From Bin125 sp026705025 (GTDB taxonomy: Bacteria > Chloroflexota > Dehalococcoidia > Bin125): 64,000 bases of DNA. Of the stretch, positions 41,273 through 48,844 are shown in pieces (positions within the stretch are counted from its first letter, which is position 1; the number at the start of each line of letters is the position of its first letter). Under the pieces are notes generated by a model. It saw only the letters and a program-made list of their open reading frames with translations, was not told the DNA's origin and ran no database searches. Where the stretch lies: the NCBI GenBank assembly GCA_026705025.1, contig JAPPBN010000032.1, positions 3,818 through 67,817 of the forward strand, written 5' to 3'. Position numbers and translations under genes: made by a program.

Positions 41273-43086
41273 ATCTTCTCAGGAGGAGGCCAGATCTCGA
41301 CTGCGAGGTCAGCGAGGCGTTTGCCACGGTGGACAATGCTGTCCTCGCTCCATTGACCTTCTACGTGCTCAAGCAGGTGCTTGTTCAAGAACAGATTGTC
41401 GTGCTTCTTGATGTCCGGGCGCTTGTGTCTCCAGCAGTTGTTCGACAAACGAGATCCAAGCGCGCCCGTAGTGAGTGAAAGATTTCCTAGTGTGTGGATC
41501 AGATGCTCTCGACGATCGATGAGTTCCGCCCTGGTCATACCAGTTCCCCTTGGAAGTGCCCAGTTGGTCTGCCACTTCCGCGGCATGACGTGCTCAATCG
41601 TGAGGTTAGGCGGCTGGCTCGGTGCGGCGAACTTAGAGAAGAGACGCTTTTCGATTGCTTCTAGAAGCATGCGGGTACGTCGACGCGTCAGCTGAAGGTA
41701 TATTGGCCCATCCTCGAGATGTTCGCGAAACTGTGCGTCACTGGGCCATACTGCAATCCGTGCAGGATGGTTGGACAGAAACTCGATGATGGCAGAGTCA
41801 GCTGCTTCTGGACCGGCTTCGTCAAGTTTTACTAGAAGCTCTGGAAGTGCACGGTTCAGGCCCATCGCGTTTACCCGGCACACGGTGCGACGCACGAGAA
41901 AGCTCTCAAGGGCTTGGAGAGATCGGCGCAGAACTTCGCCATCGACCTCGTGCGATAGGAGCCACAGTAGATGAGGGGTGAACACTCGTGCCTGAAGAAC
42001 TTGCCATCGTTCAACGAACTGAGACAACTCAGATGGCTCTGATGGATCGCCAATCTTCATCGTCTCCAACCGCTTGTAGGTTCTGGAGAGGCGGTGAAGT
42101 TCGGATGCAACTCGGTTCTCTCCCCATTCATCGACGAGGTCCCCAAAGGCGGTAAACACCTTGTCTACTGGAATGAGCCGCCTCCTGGCCATTGTGAGCC
42201 AATGGTGCAAGAACACGTCAGCTCGAGGCCGGGACTGCGATCCTTGTCCGACGTCCTGCCTCCACCATTCGTCTGCGTCGATTGCAACGATGAATCTACG
42301 GTGCAGTGCTTCTACATCTCCTCCTGAGAGGTTGTGCTTGTGTAGCAGGAAATTTTTCGCCAGATCCCAATCAAGAAGAGGAGTACCCCTTGCGTTCAGG
42401 GCTTCAAAGATCACATTAGGGCGGTCAGCGTGGTTAAGCTGAATCGCGACCAGCTTGAGTTTGTCCCTTAGTGTGACAACCAAAGCATCAGCTCGCTCAT
42501 CAGGTGTGAATCCTTCTTCATCGAGCCAGTCCCGAACTTGCTGGCGAAAGAAGCCGTGCGCACGACCTAGCCGCGCGGAATCATCGTCGTCGATATCTGG
42601 GTCGTGGGTTGTCATGACGCGACGGAACACCTCGCGATCCGTTGCCGAAGGCCAGACCTTGAACTGCTCTGGATCCGATGCCGTGTCAATCCTCTCTCCA
42701 GTCTCGTCTTCGTCATTGAGAATCAGACGGTGCAAACGATTTGCGTGTCTTGCTTCGAGTGTTGGCTCATGGATTCGCATCTCTAACTCGGCGGCATCTA
42801 ACACGATCTGGAGAGTTGTCAGCCGCTGCTGACCATCGATCACTGTCCAATGTGGCGTCTCTCCGACGGTCACATCCAAGTCTTGGATGACGATTGCACC
42901 CAAGAAGTGATCGAGCTTTGAATCACCAAGCGGATCCAGCCACTGCCCTGCCGTCTCCGAAATGTCGTCCCACAACGGTTGCCACTGTTCTTCTTCATCC
43001 CAGACGTACGGCCGCTGGAAGATTGGAATCTCGAACTGGACTGGGGCGAAAAACAGGTCTTTGGCAGTTCGAACATCTGCATCCAT
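41269..43086 (-). CDS. DUF262/DUF1524 protein, type IV restriction (GmrSD)-like
   Basis: A 605-residue protein. The N-terminal DUF262 domain has IPIFQRPYVWDEEEQW and the nucleotide-associated DGQQRLTTLQIV. The middle is helical. The C-terminal DUF1524 part has LTIEHVMPRKWQ and HTLGNLSLTTGALGSRLSN, an HNH-like nuclease signature. In GmrSD-type systems these two activities, sometimes fused, cleave DNA with modified cytosines. Base composition is lower in GC than neighbours, and the gene sits between unrelated metabolic genes, as a horizontally acquired defence gene would. Its stop overlaps the NrtS-like gene's stop. Confidence 0.85.
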   Translation of the reverse strand: MDADVRTAKDLFFAPVQFEIPIFQRPYVWDEEEQWQPLWDDISETAGQWLDPLGDSKLDHFLGAIVIQDLDVTVGETPHWTVIDGQQRLTTLQIVLDAAELEMRIHEPTLEARHANRLHRLILNDEDETGERIDTASDPEQFKVWPSATDREVFRRVMTTHDPDIDDDDSARLGRAHGFFRQQVRDWLDEEGFTPDERADALVVTLRDKLKLVAIQLNHADRPNVIFEALNARGTPLLDWDLAKNFLLHKHNLSGGDVEALHRRFIVAIDADEWWRQDVGQGSQSRPRADVFLHHWLTMARRRLIPVDKVFTAFGDLVDEWGENRVASELHRLSRTYKRLETMKIGDPSEPSELSQFVERWQVLQARVFTPHLLWLLSHEVDGEVLRRSLQALESFLVRRTVCRVNAMGLNRALPELLVKLDEAGPEAADSAIIEFLSNHPARIAVWPSDAQFREHLEDGPIYLQLTRRRTRMLLEAIEKRLFSKFAAPSQPPNLTIEHVMPRKWQTNWALPRGTGMTRAELIDRREHLIHTLGNLSLTTGALGSRLSNNCWRHKRPDIKKHDNLFLNKHLLEHVEGQWSEDSIVHRGKRLADLAVEIWPPPEKI

Positions 43087-43118
43087 GGCGATTCCAATCG
43101 CTTGAACTCACCGACTTC

Positions 43119-44303
43119 CTACCGCGGCAGACCCAGACCTCGCGTTGCGATGATGTTGCGCATGATCTCCGATGTCCCGGCGGCAATCGTCAGCGGGACC
43201 GAGTTCAGGTACTCGTCCGGCATCCGGCCGTGGAGGGGGGCGTGTTCCTGCTCTCCCGAGAGGCCGCCGCCGAGGCCGAACATGTTGATCATGCCGGCAA
43301 GGCGCTGATTGATCATGGTACCGTAGAGCTTCGACATCGAGGCCTCGTGGTTCGGGACCAAACCCTGCGACTGCATCCAGGCGACTCGATAGGCGAGCCA
43401 GCGGCCGACGGTGAACTCGATGTTCAGGTCGGCCAGCTTGTGCCGGATGCGCGGATCTTCGTCCGGGCGGCGACCGTCGGGGCCGGGCCGGCTGGCCAGG
43501 TCGGTCAGCTCGCCCAGCAGACGCACGCCCGAGACGACCCGCGAGATGCCCGATCGCTCGAAGTCGAGCGTCGTCGTCGCCACATACCAGCCGCGGTTCT
43601 CCTCGCCGACCATGTTCTTGGCCGGCACGCGCACGTCCTCGAAGAAGACCTCGTTGAAATGGTGCCGGTTGGCCATGTTGACCAGCGGCCGCACGGTGAT
43701 GCCCGGCGTCTTCATGTCGACCAGGTAGAACGAGATGCCGCGATGCTTGGGCGCGTCCGGCTCGCTGCGCGCGAGCATGAAGATCCAGTCCGCGTGCTGC
43801 GCGCCCGAGGTCCAGATCTTTTGCCCGTTGATGATGTAGTCGTCGCCGTCGCGCTGCGCCCGGGTCTGCAGCGAAGCCAGGTCCGAGCCAGAGCCGGGCT
43901 CCGAGAACCCCTGGCACCAGGAGATGTCGGCATTGCGGATGCGCGGCAGGAAGAACTCCTTCTGCTCGTCCGAGCCGTACATGATCACCGTGGGCCCAAC
44001 CCGATCGACGCCCTGGTTGTAGACCGGCGCGCGATGATGGGCCATGGTCTCGTTGAACATCGCCTGGCGGATCGGGCCCGCGCCCGCGCCGCCGTGCTCC
44101 TGCGGCCAGCCCAGCGTCAGCCAACCGCGATCGGCCAGCGCACGGTGAAATCCCCGTGTGAACTCCCAGCGCTCCCGGTTCGCCGCGCCATCCTCAGCCG
44201 GCCCCTCGGACAGGTCCGCCCATCCGGGAGGCAGCTGCTCGCCGAGGAAATCCAGCACCTCATCCCGAAACGCCACATCCTCAGCCGAAAACTTGAAGTC
44301 CAT
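43119..44303 (-). CDS. Acyl-CoA dehydrogenase
   Basis: A 394-residue FAD-dependent acyl-CoA dehydrogenase. The N-terminal all-alpha domain leads to WCQGFSEPGSGSDLASLQTRA, the FAD- and substrate-binding region, and GQKIWTSGAQHADW. The C-terminal helices contain FERSGISRVVSG and GTSEIMRNIIATRGLGLPR, where TSEIMRNIIA is diagnostic. The usual catalytic Glu is not at an obvious short-chain position, so chain length is not inferred. It is divergent from the CoA transferase across a spacer with two type B repeats. Confidence 0.93.
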   Translation of the reverse strand: MDFKFSAEDVAFRDEVLDFLGEQLPPGWADLSEGPAEDGAANRERWEFTRGFHRALADRGWLTLGWPQEHGGAGAGPIRQAMFNETMAHHRAPVYNQGVDRVGPTVIMYGSDEQKEFFLPRIRNADISWCQGFSEPGSGSDLASLQTRAQRDGDDYIINGQKIWTSGAQHADWIFMLARSEPDAPKHRGISFYLVDMKTPGITVRPLVNMANRHHFNEVFFEDVRVPAKNMVGEENRGWYVATTTLDFERSGISRVVSGVRLLGELTDLASRPGPDGRRPDEDPRIRHKLADLNIEFTVGRWLAYRVAWMQSQGLVPNHEASMSKLYGTMINQRLAGMINMFGLGGGLSGEQEHAPLHGRMPDEYLNSVPLTIAAGTSEIMRNIIATRGLGLPR

Positions 44304-44360
44304 CAGATCGCTCCCGCCACGATTCGGTCGTGCTCTCAGATTACTAGAGGTCTCAACGTT

Positions 44361-44393
44361 CCCTCTCCCTGAGGGAGAGGGTTAGGGTGAGGG
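44361..44393. repeat. Type B repeat
   Basis: CCCTCTCCCTGAGGGAGAGGG followed by GGGTGAGGG (written here in two parts of the same element). It lies in the divergent promoter spacer of the acyl-CoA dehydrogenase and CoA transferase genes, facing the next copy. Confidence 0.8.
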
Positions 44394-44417
44394 TTTTGCC
44401 GCAAGGGGACGAGCGGA

Positions 44418-44450
44418 CCCTCACCCCAGCCCTCTCCCAGAGGGAGAGGG
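44418..44450. repeat. Type B repeat, inverted copy
   Basis: Same element in reverse orientation (CCCTCACCC...GGGAGAGGG). The two copies could form one long cruciform of about 90 bp. Confidence 0.8.
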
Positions 44451-44494
44451 AGCGGGAAGCAGAGCCACCGTGACTGCCTACTACAATCTCACCC

Positions 44495-46837
44495 ATGCCC
44501 GACAGCCGACCCGGTCCGCTCGCCAACGTCCGCGTCATCGACCTGACTGACGATCGCGCCATCTACGCGGGCAAGCTCATCGCCGATCTCGGCGCTCAGG
44601 TCGTCAGAGTCGAGCCAGCCGGCGGCGACCCGCTCAGGCAGCGCGGCCCGTTTCACGGCAATGGCGCATCGCTCTGGCACGGCTTCTTCGCCAGTTCCCG
44701 CGACTTCCAGACCGAGGAACCTGACTCGGTCTCCAGGCTGGCCCGATCCGCCGACGTCATTCTCGACTGCGAACGGCTGAGCGATCCCGAGGCCCTGCTG
44801 GAAGCGAATCCGCGCCTCGTCATCGTCGACGTCACCTCATTTGGTCGATCCGGACCCTGGACGGACTACCAGGCGCCGGGACTCGTCGCTGAGGCGCTGG
44901 GCGGCGTCGCCGCCACCTCTGGTGACGCCGACACACCGCCGCTCAAGCTCTACGGGGACCAGTACGCGTTCGTCGGAGGCGTCTACGCCGCCGTCGGCGC
45001 GCTGGCCGCGCTCAACCATGCCCGCGAGACCGGACAGGGCCAGATTGTCCGTCTGAGCACCCACCAGGCGCTGGGCAGCATTCTTGAGCATGTGCTGATG
45101 TGGGCCTGGCACCACGAGATGCTGCCGTTCGCGGACGGCCCCGTGCTTCCGCGGCAGGGCTCGCTGCACTGGTCCAACGCCTACGTCGTGATGCAGGCGA
45201 TCGGCGGCTCGATCATGATCACGCCGACGCCCGACTTTTCCAAGCAGGTCGCCTGGCTGATCGAAGAGGGGACCGGGATGGACCTGCTGGACGAGCGCTT
45301 CAGCGATCCCGCCAATCTGGCCGAGATGATCGACCTGACCATGACCACCCTGAGGGAGTGGGTTAGCACCAAGGAGGTCGAGCCCTTCTTCCATGAGGCC
45401 CAGGCCCGGCACCACCCATACGGCTGGGTCATGACCACGCCTGAGGTCGCGGCCAACCCGCAGCTCGAAGCCCGCGACTGGTGGACGCCTTACCCCGTCG
45501 GAGATGCGATGGTGAGAGGCCCCGGCGCGCCCTACCACTTCTCCGACACCCCGTGGCGCGTCAAGAGCCTCGACGATCCTCCCGCCTCCCCTTCGCAGGG
45601 AGAGGCGCCGCAGGCGGAGGTGATCCCCCACAGCGGTCGCCCCACCACCGGACCCCTCGAAGGCATCCGCATCCTCGACTTCACCCACGTCCTCGCCGGA
45701 CCGTTCGCCACCCGCGTCCTCGCCGACATGGGCGCCGACGTCGTCAAGATCATGTCCTCGACCCGCGCCGGGCTGGCCGGCGGCGTCGACCACCCGTACC
45801 ACGCGCTCTGGAACCGCAACAAGCGCGTCTTCCAGCTCGACCTCAGCCGCCAGGAAGCCCGCGACATCGCCCGCGAACTGGCGCTCCAGGCCGATGTCGT
45901 GATCGATAACTTCTCCGTCGGCGTGCTCGACCGCTGGGGCATCGGCTACGAAGCGGTCAGCCCCGACAATCCCGGCGTCGTCTACATCGGGATGTCCGGC
46001 ATGGGCACGTCCGGTCCCTGGTCCAAGTACGTCACCTACGCACCCACCGTTCACGCCTTGGCCGGCCTCACCTACCTCACCGGCGTGCCCGGCCGCAATG
46101 ACATCGGCATCGGTTTCAGCTACAACGATCACATGGCCGGTCTGCACGGTGCGGTCGCGGTACTCGCCGCGCTCGAAGGCCGTCGACTGACTGGCAAAGG
46201 CCAGCGGATCGACATGAGCCAGTTCGAGGTCGGCGTCAACTTCGGCGGCCCGGCCTTGCTCAACTGGTTCGCCAACGGCGTCGCCGCCGAACCGGTCGGC
46301 AACGACCCGCCCTGGGAATCATGGGCCCCGCACGCGATCTACCCCTGCGCGGACGCGGATCGGTGGTGCGCGATCGCAGTCATCGACGATGAGCAGTGGA
46401 GCTCGTTATGTCGGTTGATGGAAGCCGACGACTGGCTCAACGACAACGGACTGGCCACGGTCCAAGGACGAGCAGCCAGAAGAGGCGAGATCGACGGCCG
46501 CATCTCTCAATGGACCGCCGCCCAGGATCGCTACGAGCTCATGCACCGCTGCCAGCAGGCCGGCGTCCCCGCCGGAGTCGTCCAGACCGGCGACGACCTC
46601 GTCACCCGAGACCCGCAGCTCGCCCAGGCCAACATGCACTTCGCCTACGACGACCCCCACCCCGACCTCGGACCGCTCAAAGCCGACCGGCTGGCGCTGC
46701 GCTTTGAGAAAACTCCCGCAACCGTCTACAACCGCTCCGAGGTCTACGGAGAATCTAACCTCTCAGTCGCAGCCGATTGGCTCGGCATGTCTGCGGATGA
46801 GGTGGCTCGCCTCGAAGCCGAAGGCGTCGTGGAATAA
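44495..46837 (+). CDS. Fused tandem CaiB/BaiF CoA-transferase
   Basis: A 780-residue protein containing two family III CoA-transferase domains. The N-terminal half (about 1-365) begins with PGPLANVRVIDLTDDRAIYAG. The C-terminal half (about 385-780) begins with LEGIRILDFTHVLAGPFATR and has GADVVKIMS, the expected motif. In the second half the Asp nucleophile region (HMAGLHGAVAVLAALEGR) is well preserved. Family III enzymes transfer CoA between carboxylic acids. The homodimers are normally interlocked, so a fused pair may make a pseudo-dimer in one chain. Confidence 0.9.
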   Translation: MPDSRPGPLANVRVIDLTDDRAIYAGKLIADLGAQVVRVEPAGGDPLRQRGPFHGNGASLWHGFFASSRDFQTEEPDSVSRLARSADVILDCERLSDPEALLEANPRLVIVDVTSFGRSGPWTDYQAPGLVAEALGGVAATSGDADTPPLKLYGDQYAFVGGVYAAVGALAALNHARETGQGQIVRLSTHQALGSILEHVLMWAWHHEMLPFADGPVLPRQGSLHWSNAYVVMQAIGGSIMITPTPDFSKQVAWLIEEGTGMDLLDERFSDPANLAEMIDLTMTTLREWVSTKEVEPFFHEAQARHHPYGWVMTTPEVAANPQLEARDWWTPYPVGDAMVRGPGAPYHFSDTPWRVKSLDDPPASPSQGEAPQAEVIPHSGRPTTGPLEGIRILDFTHVLAGPFATRVLADMGADVVKIMSSTRAGLAGGVDHPYHALWNRNKRVFQLDLSRQEARDIARELALQADVVIDNFSVGVLDRWGIGYEAVSPDNPGVVYIGMSGMGTSGPWSKYVTYAPTVHALAGLTYLTGVPGRNDIGIGFSYNDHMAGLHGAVAVLAALEGRRLTGKGQRIDMSQFEVGVNFGGPALLNWFANGVAAEPVGNDPPWESWAPHAIYPCADADRWCAIAVIDDEQWSSLCRLMEADDWLNDNGLATVQGRAARRGEIDGRISQWTAAQDRYELMHRCQQAGVPAGVVQTGDDLVTRDPQLAQANMHFAYDDPHPDLGPLKADRLALRFEKTPATVYNRSEVYGESNLSVAADWLGMSADEVARLEAEGVVE

Positions 46838-47161
46838 TTCGTCTGCGTCCTCCTTTCTGTCGCTGTCGATTGCCGGTTTCAGGTTTTCGCTGAACTTTTT
46901 TTCTGGCGGAGCTGAGCGCCTCGATCTCCCTTGTTTTACTGGGTTTCGTGCTTCAGGTCTTTCAGCCTTTTTCAGGTTTCTTCAGGTTGTTTCAGCGCAC
47001 CTGATGGGGGAGATTCGTTCTGGAGCGTTCGGATCTGTTCGGCTGCGTTCGGCTGAATCGCGGACGGAGGAAACCGATCGCCGGCTGTGTGAGTGCGGTC
47101 ATGTGGCTGCGCTCTCATGATTGGAATACAGAACGGATAAGCGCATTGTACGGCGCTGCGG
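46838..47161. other. Gene-free spacer with TTTCAGG-type repeats
   Basis: No plausible gene is seen in these 324 bases. The spacer is pyrimidine-rich on the plus strand. It holds several irregular copies of TTTCAGG or CTTCAGG (about 46880-46990) and then GTTCGG words (47035-47065). Open frames through it on either strand lack family features. It separates the CoA transferase from the phosphatase/endonuclease pair. Confidence 0.6.
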
Positions 47162-47680
47162 TCAACGAGGCGGCTCGGCCCAGGATCGGATGTAATCGGA
47201 TTGTCGTGTCGTTTGCGGAGTCGAAGCGTATTCGCCGCCCCAGGTCGATTTGACGTTCTGCTGCCAGAGGGTCTGCAACTGGTCGATCGCGTCCTCCGCG
47301 CCGAGCCCATACCGCCGCAGCCAGCAGCCCACGACGGTGCCCGTGCGGCCGTGTCCGCCCCAGCAATGTAGGTAGACGAGGTTCTGGCGTTCGATTTCGG
47401 CATCGATGCGGTCGAGGATCGCCGACATCTCGGATATGTCGTTCGGCACGCTGACGTCGCGGATCGGGAATCGCAGGTGCCTGACGCCCTCAGGCAGCAG
47501 ATGCGCGTACGGCTCGAGTTCGCCTGCTTCGGTGAGGTCAATGAAGACGTCGACGCCCGAGTCGAGGACCGGGCCGAGTTTCTTCCGAGCGGAAGCCTTG
47601 GTCTTGTTGCCCGGGTAGTTGCCGGCAAGGAATCGGTCGGGGACGACCCAGAAGGACTGGTTGTGGGGGAGCGCGGTCAT
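47162..47680 (-). CDS. Dual-specificity/tyrosine-phosphatase-like protein
   Basis: A 172-residue cysteine phosphatase. The P-loop is HCWGGHGRTGT, with the nucleophile Cys and Arg of HCx5R. Upstream, DVFIDLTEAGELEPYAHLLP gives the general-acid loop region, and HLRFPIRDVSVPND probably holds the Asp. Such enzymes dephosphorylate tyrosine, serine/threonine or small phospho-compounds. It is 22 bp downstream of an Mrr-like nuclease gene on the same strand, so it may belong to a small accessory island. Whether it acts with the nuclease is unknown. Confidence 0.88.
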   Translation of the reverse strand: MTALPHNQSFWVVPDRFLAGNYPGNKTKASARKKLGPVLDSGVDVFIDLTEAGELEPYAHLLPEGVRHLRFPIRDVSVPNDISEMSAILDRIDAEIERQNLVYLHCWGGHGRTGTVVGCWLRRYGLGAEDAIDQLQTLWQQNVKSTWGGEYASTPQTTRQSDYIRSWAEPPR

Positions 47681-47701
47681 GTGAGATTCCGCACAGGCGT
47701 G

Positions 47702-48688
47702 TTAGGTGGCGTCTGGCGTGAGGAAGTCCAGCCGCTCGCGAAAGTCTGGCGACATCTTGTCCCAGTGCTCCCTGATCAGTGCGACTAGTTTGGGACCGTC
47801 AATCAAGGCGATGTAGGGATAGTCCGGCTCCGTCGCAACTTCGCGCGCCCCCTTGGCGAAGCTCGATGTCGTCACAAACACCCCGCGGCCTCCGAACTTG
47901 ATTCCACCTCGAAGCTCGCGGACCGCCTTGGCGTTGATGTTGTTCCCCCACTTGTATCGCTTCACCTGGACGAAGAGCGGCACATCGGGAGTGAGCAAGT
48001 CGGAACTGACTGCCCAAATGTCGACTCCTCCGTCCGGACCGGGAGGACTAATGCTCAGCACTTCACAGCCCATGGCGGACAGTAGGTCGGCGATCAGATC
48101 TTGCGCCTGTTCCCAGTTGACCTCATCAATCAGCTTTGCGAGCGCAGCCAGAATCGCGGGGTCGATCGGATCAGACTTCGGAGTGGGAGCAGGGCTCGCG
48201 GACCCGATAACGACACGATCCCAGAAGGAATCGGCGTCATCGCTGATCGGCACGACCGTCGGGCGTTGCCTCATCCTGATCTGATGTTCATCAGAGCAGT
48301 CGTACCGGGAGAGATGATCCTCTTGCCACACAACTGGGCGGTGATGTCCGTGGAATCCGCCGTCTTCGTAGTGCACCTCTTTGTAGTAGGGGCTTCGGTC
48401 CTGAACGGTGCCATGTCGCAGCACCTTATGATCCGTCGTTGGAGTCAAGACGACATCGCCAGGCTTGATCTCGTGCAGGAAATAGTGAATCTGTCTCGCG
48501 AATCGCCTTGCCAGATGGAGTCGGTCAGGGTTGTGTGATCGGCACTTTTCCTCAATCTGGTCCAGATTTCTCAAATGCGCGATGTCTTCTCGGATGCCGA
48601 ATCCGAAGCTGATGTGGGGGTGCGGGCCCTCTGTGAATTCGTCCAGACTCTTCCCCGCGTCAGCACGCACGACCCAGACCCTTGGCAT
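47702..48688 (-). CDS. Mrr-like restriction endonuclease
   Basis: A 328-residue protein. The C-terminal nuclease domain (about residues 180-328) has the PD-(D/E)xK pattern of Mrr: WEQAQDLIADLLSAMGCEV, then GPDGGVDIWA with the active-site Asp, then FVQVKRYK with Q-x-K. Mrr enzymes are type IV, cutting modified DNA. The N-terminal domain (about 1-150) is a separate module with HEIKPGDVVLTP, resembling modified-base-binding or EVE-like folds, though this is only suggestive. Its composition is lower in GC than flanking genes. It precedes the phosphatase by 22 bp. Confidence 0.82.
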   Translation of the reverse strand: MPRVWVVRADAGKSLDEFTEGPHPHISFGFGIREDIAHLRNLDQIEEKCRSHNPDRLHLARRFARQIHYFLHEIKPGDVVLTPTTDHKVLRHGTVQDRSPYYKEVHYEDGGFHGHHRPVVWQEDHLSRYDCSDEHQIRMRQRPTVVPISDDADSFWDRVVIGSASPAPTPKSDPIDPAILAALAKLIDEVNWEQAQDLIADLLSAMGCEVLSISPPGPDGGVDIWAVSSDLLTPDVPLFVQVKRYKWGNNINAKAVRELRGGIKFGGRGVFVTTSSFAKGAREVATEPDYPYIALIDGPKLVALIREHWDKMSPDFRERLDFLTPDAT

Positions 48689-48729
48689 TGTGATTTCCTA
48701 GCGTGAGCCCGGGTGCCCGATCAGGCGAG

Positions 48730-48752
48730 ATTCCCGCGGCGAGCGCGGGAAT
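48730..48752. repeat. Palindromic spacer repeat, type A
   Basis: ATTCCCGCG-GCGAG-CGCGGGAAT, a perfect 9-bp hairpin followed by GACGGGG. It is the same element as at 34401 and 34521. Confidence 0.8.
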
Positions 48753-48794
48753 GACGGGGTTGGGGCGGGTGCGACTGTGACCTGGGGCGGCGGG

Positions 48795-48835
48795 CCCCCT
48801 CAGTCACTTCGTGGCAGCTCCCCCAGAGGGGGAGC
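48795..48835. repeat. Palindromic spacer repeat, type C
   Basis: CCCCCTCAGTCAC...GCTCCCCCAGAGGGGGAGC. It occupies the end of the spacer upstream of the endonuclease, next to the stop of the TPP enzyme gene. Confidence 0.75.
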
Positions 48836-48844
48836 TCTTTGTCC

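Noticed and set aside
44837..46147. 436-residue frame antisense to the CoA transferase
   Set aside because: Shadow of codon bias on the opposite strand. The CoA transferase motifs are clear.
46704..47120. 138-residue plus-strand ORF after the CoA transferase
   Set aside because: It overlaps the CoA transferase 3' end and then a repeat-rich spacer. It has low-complexity Ser/Phe content and no motif.
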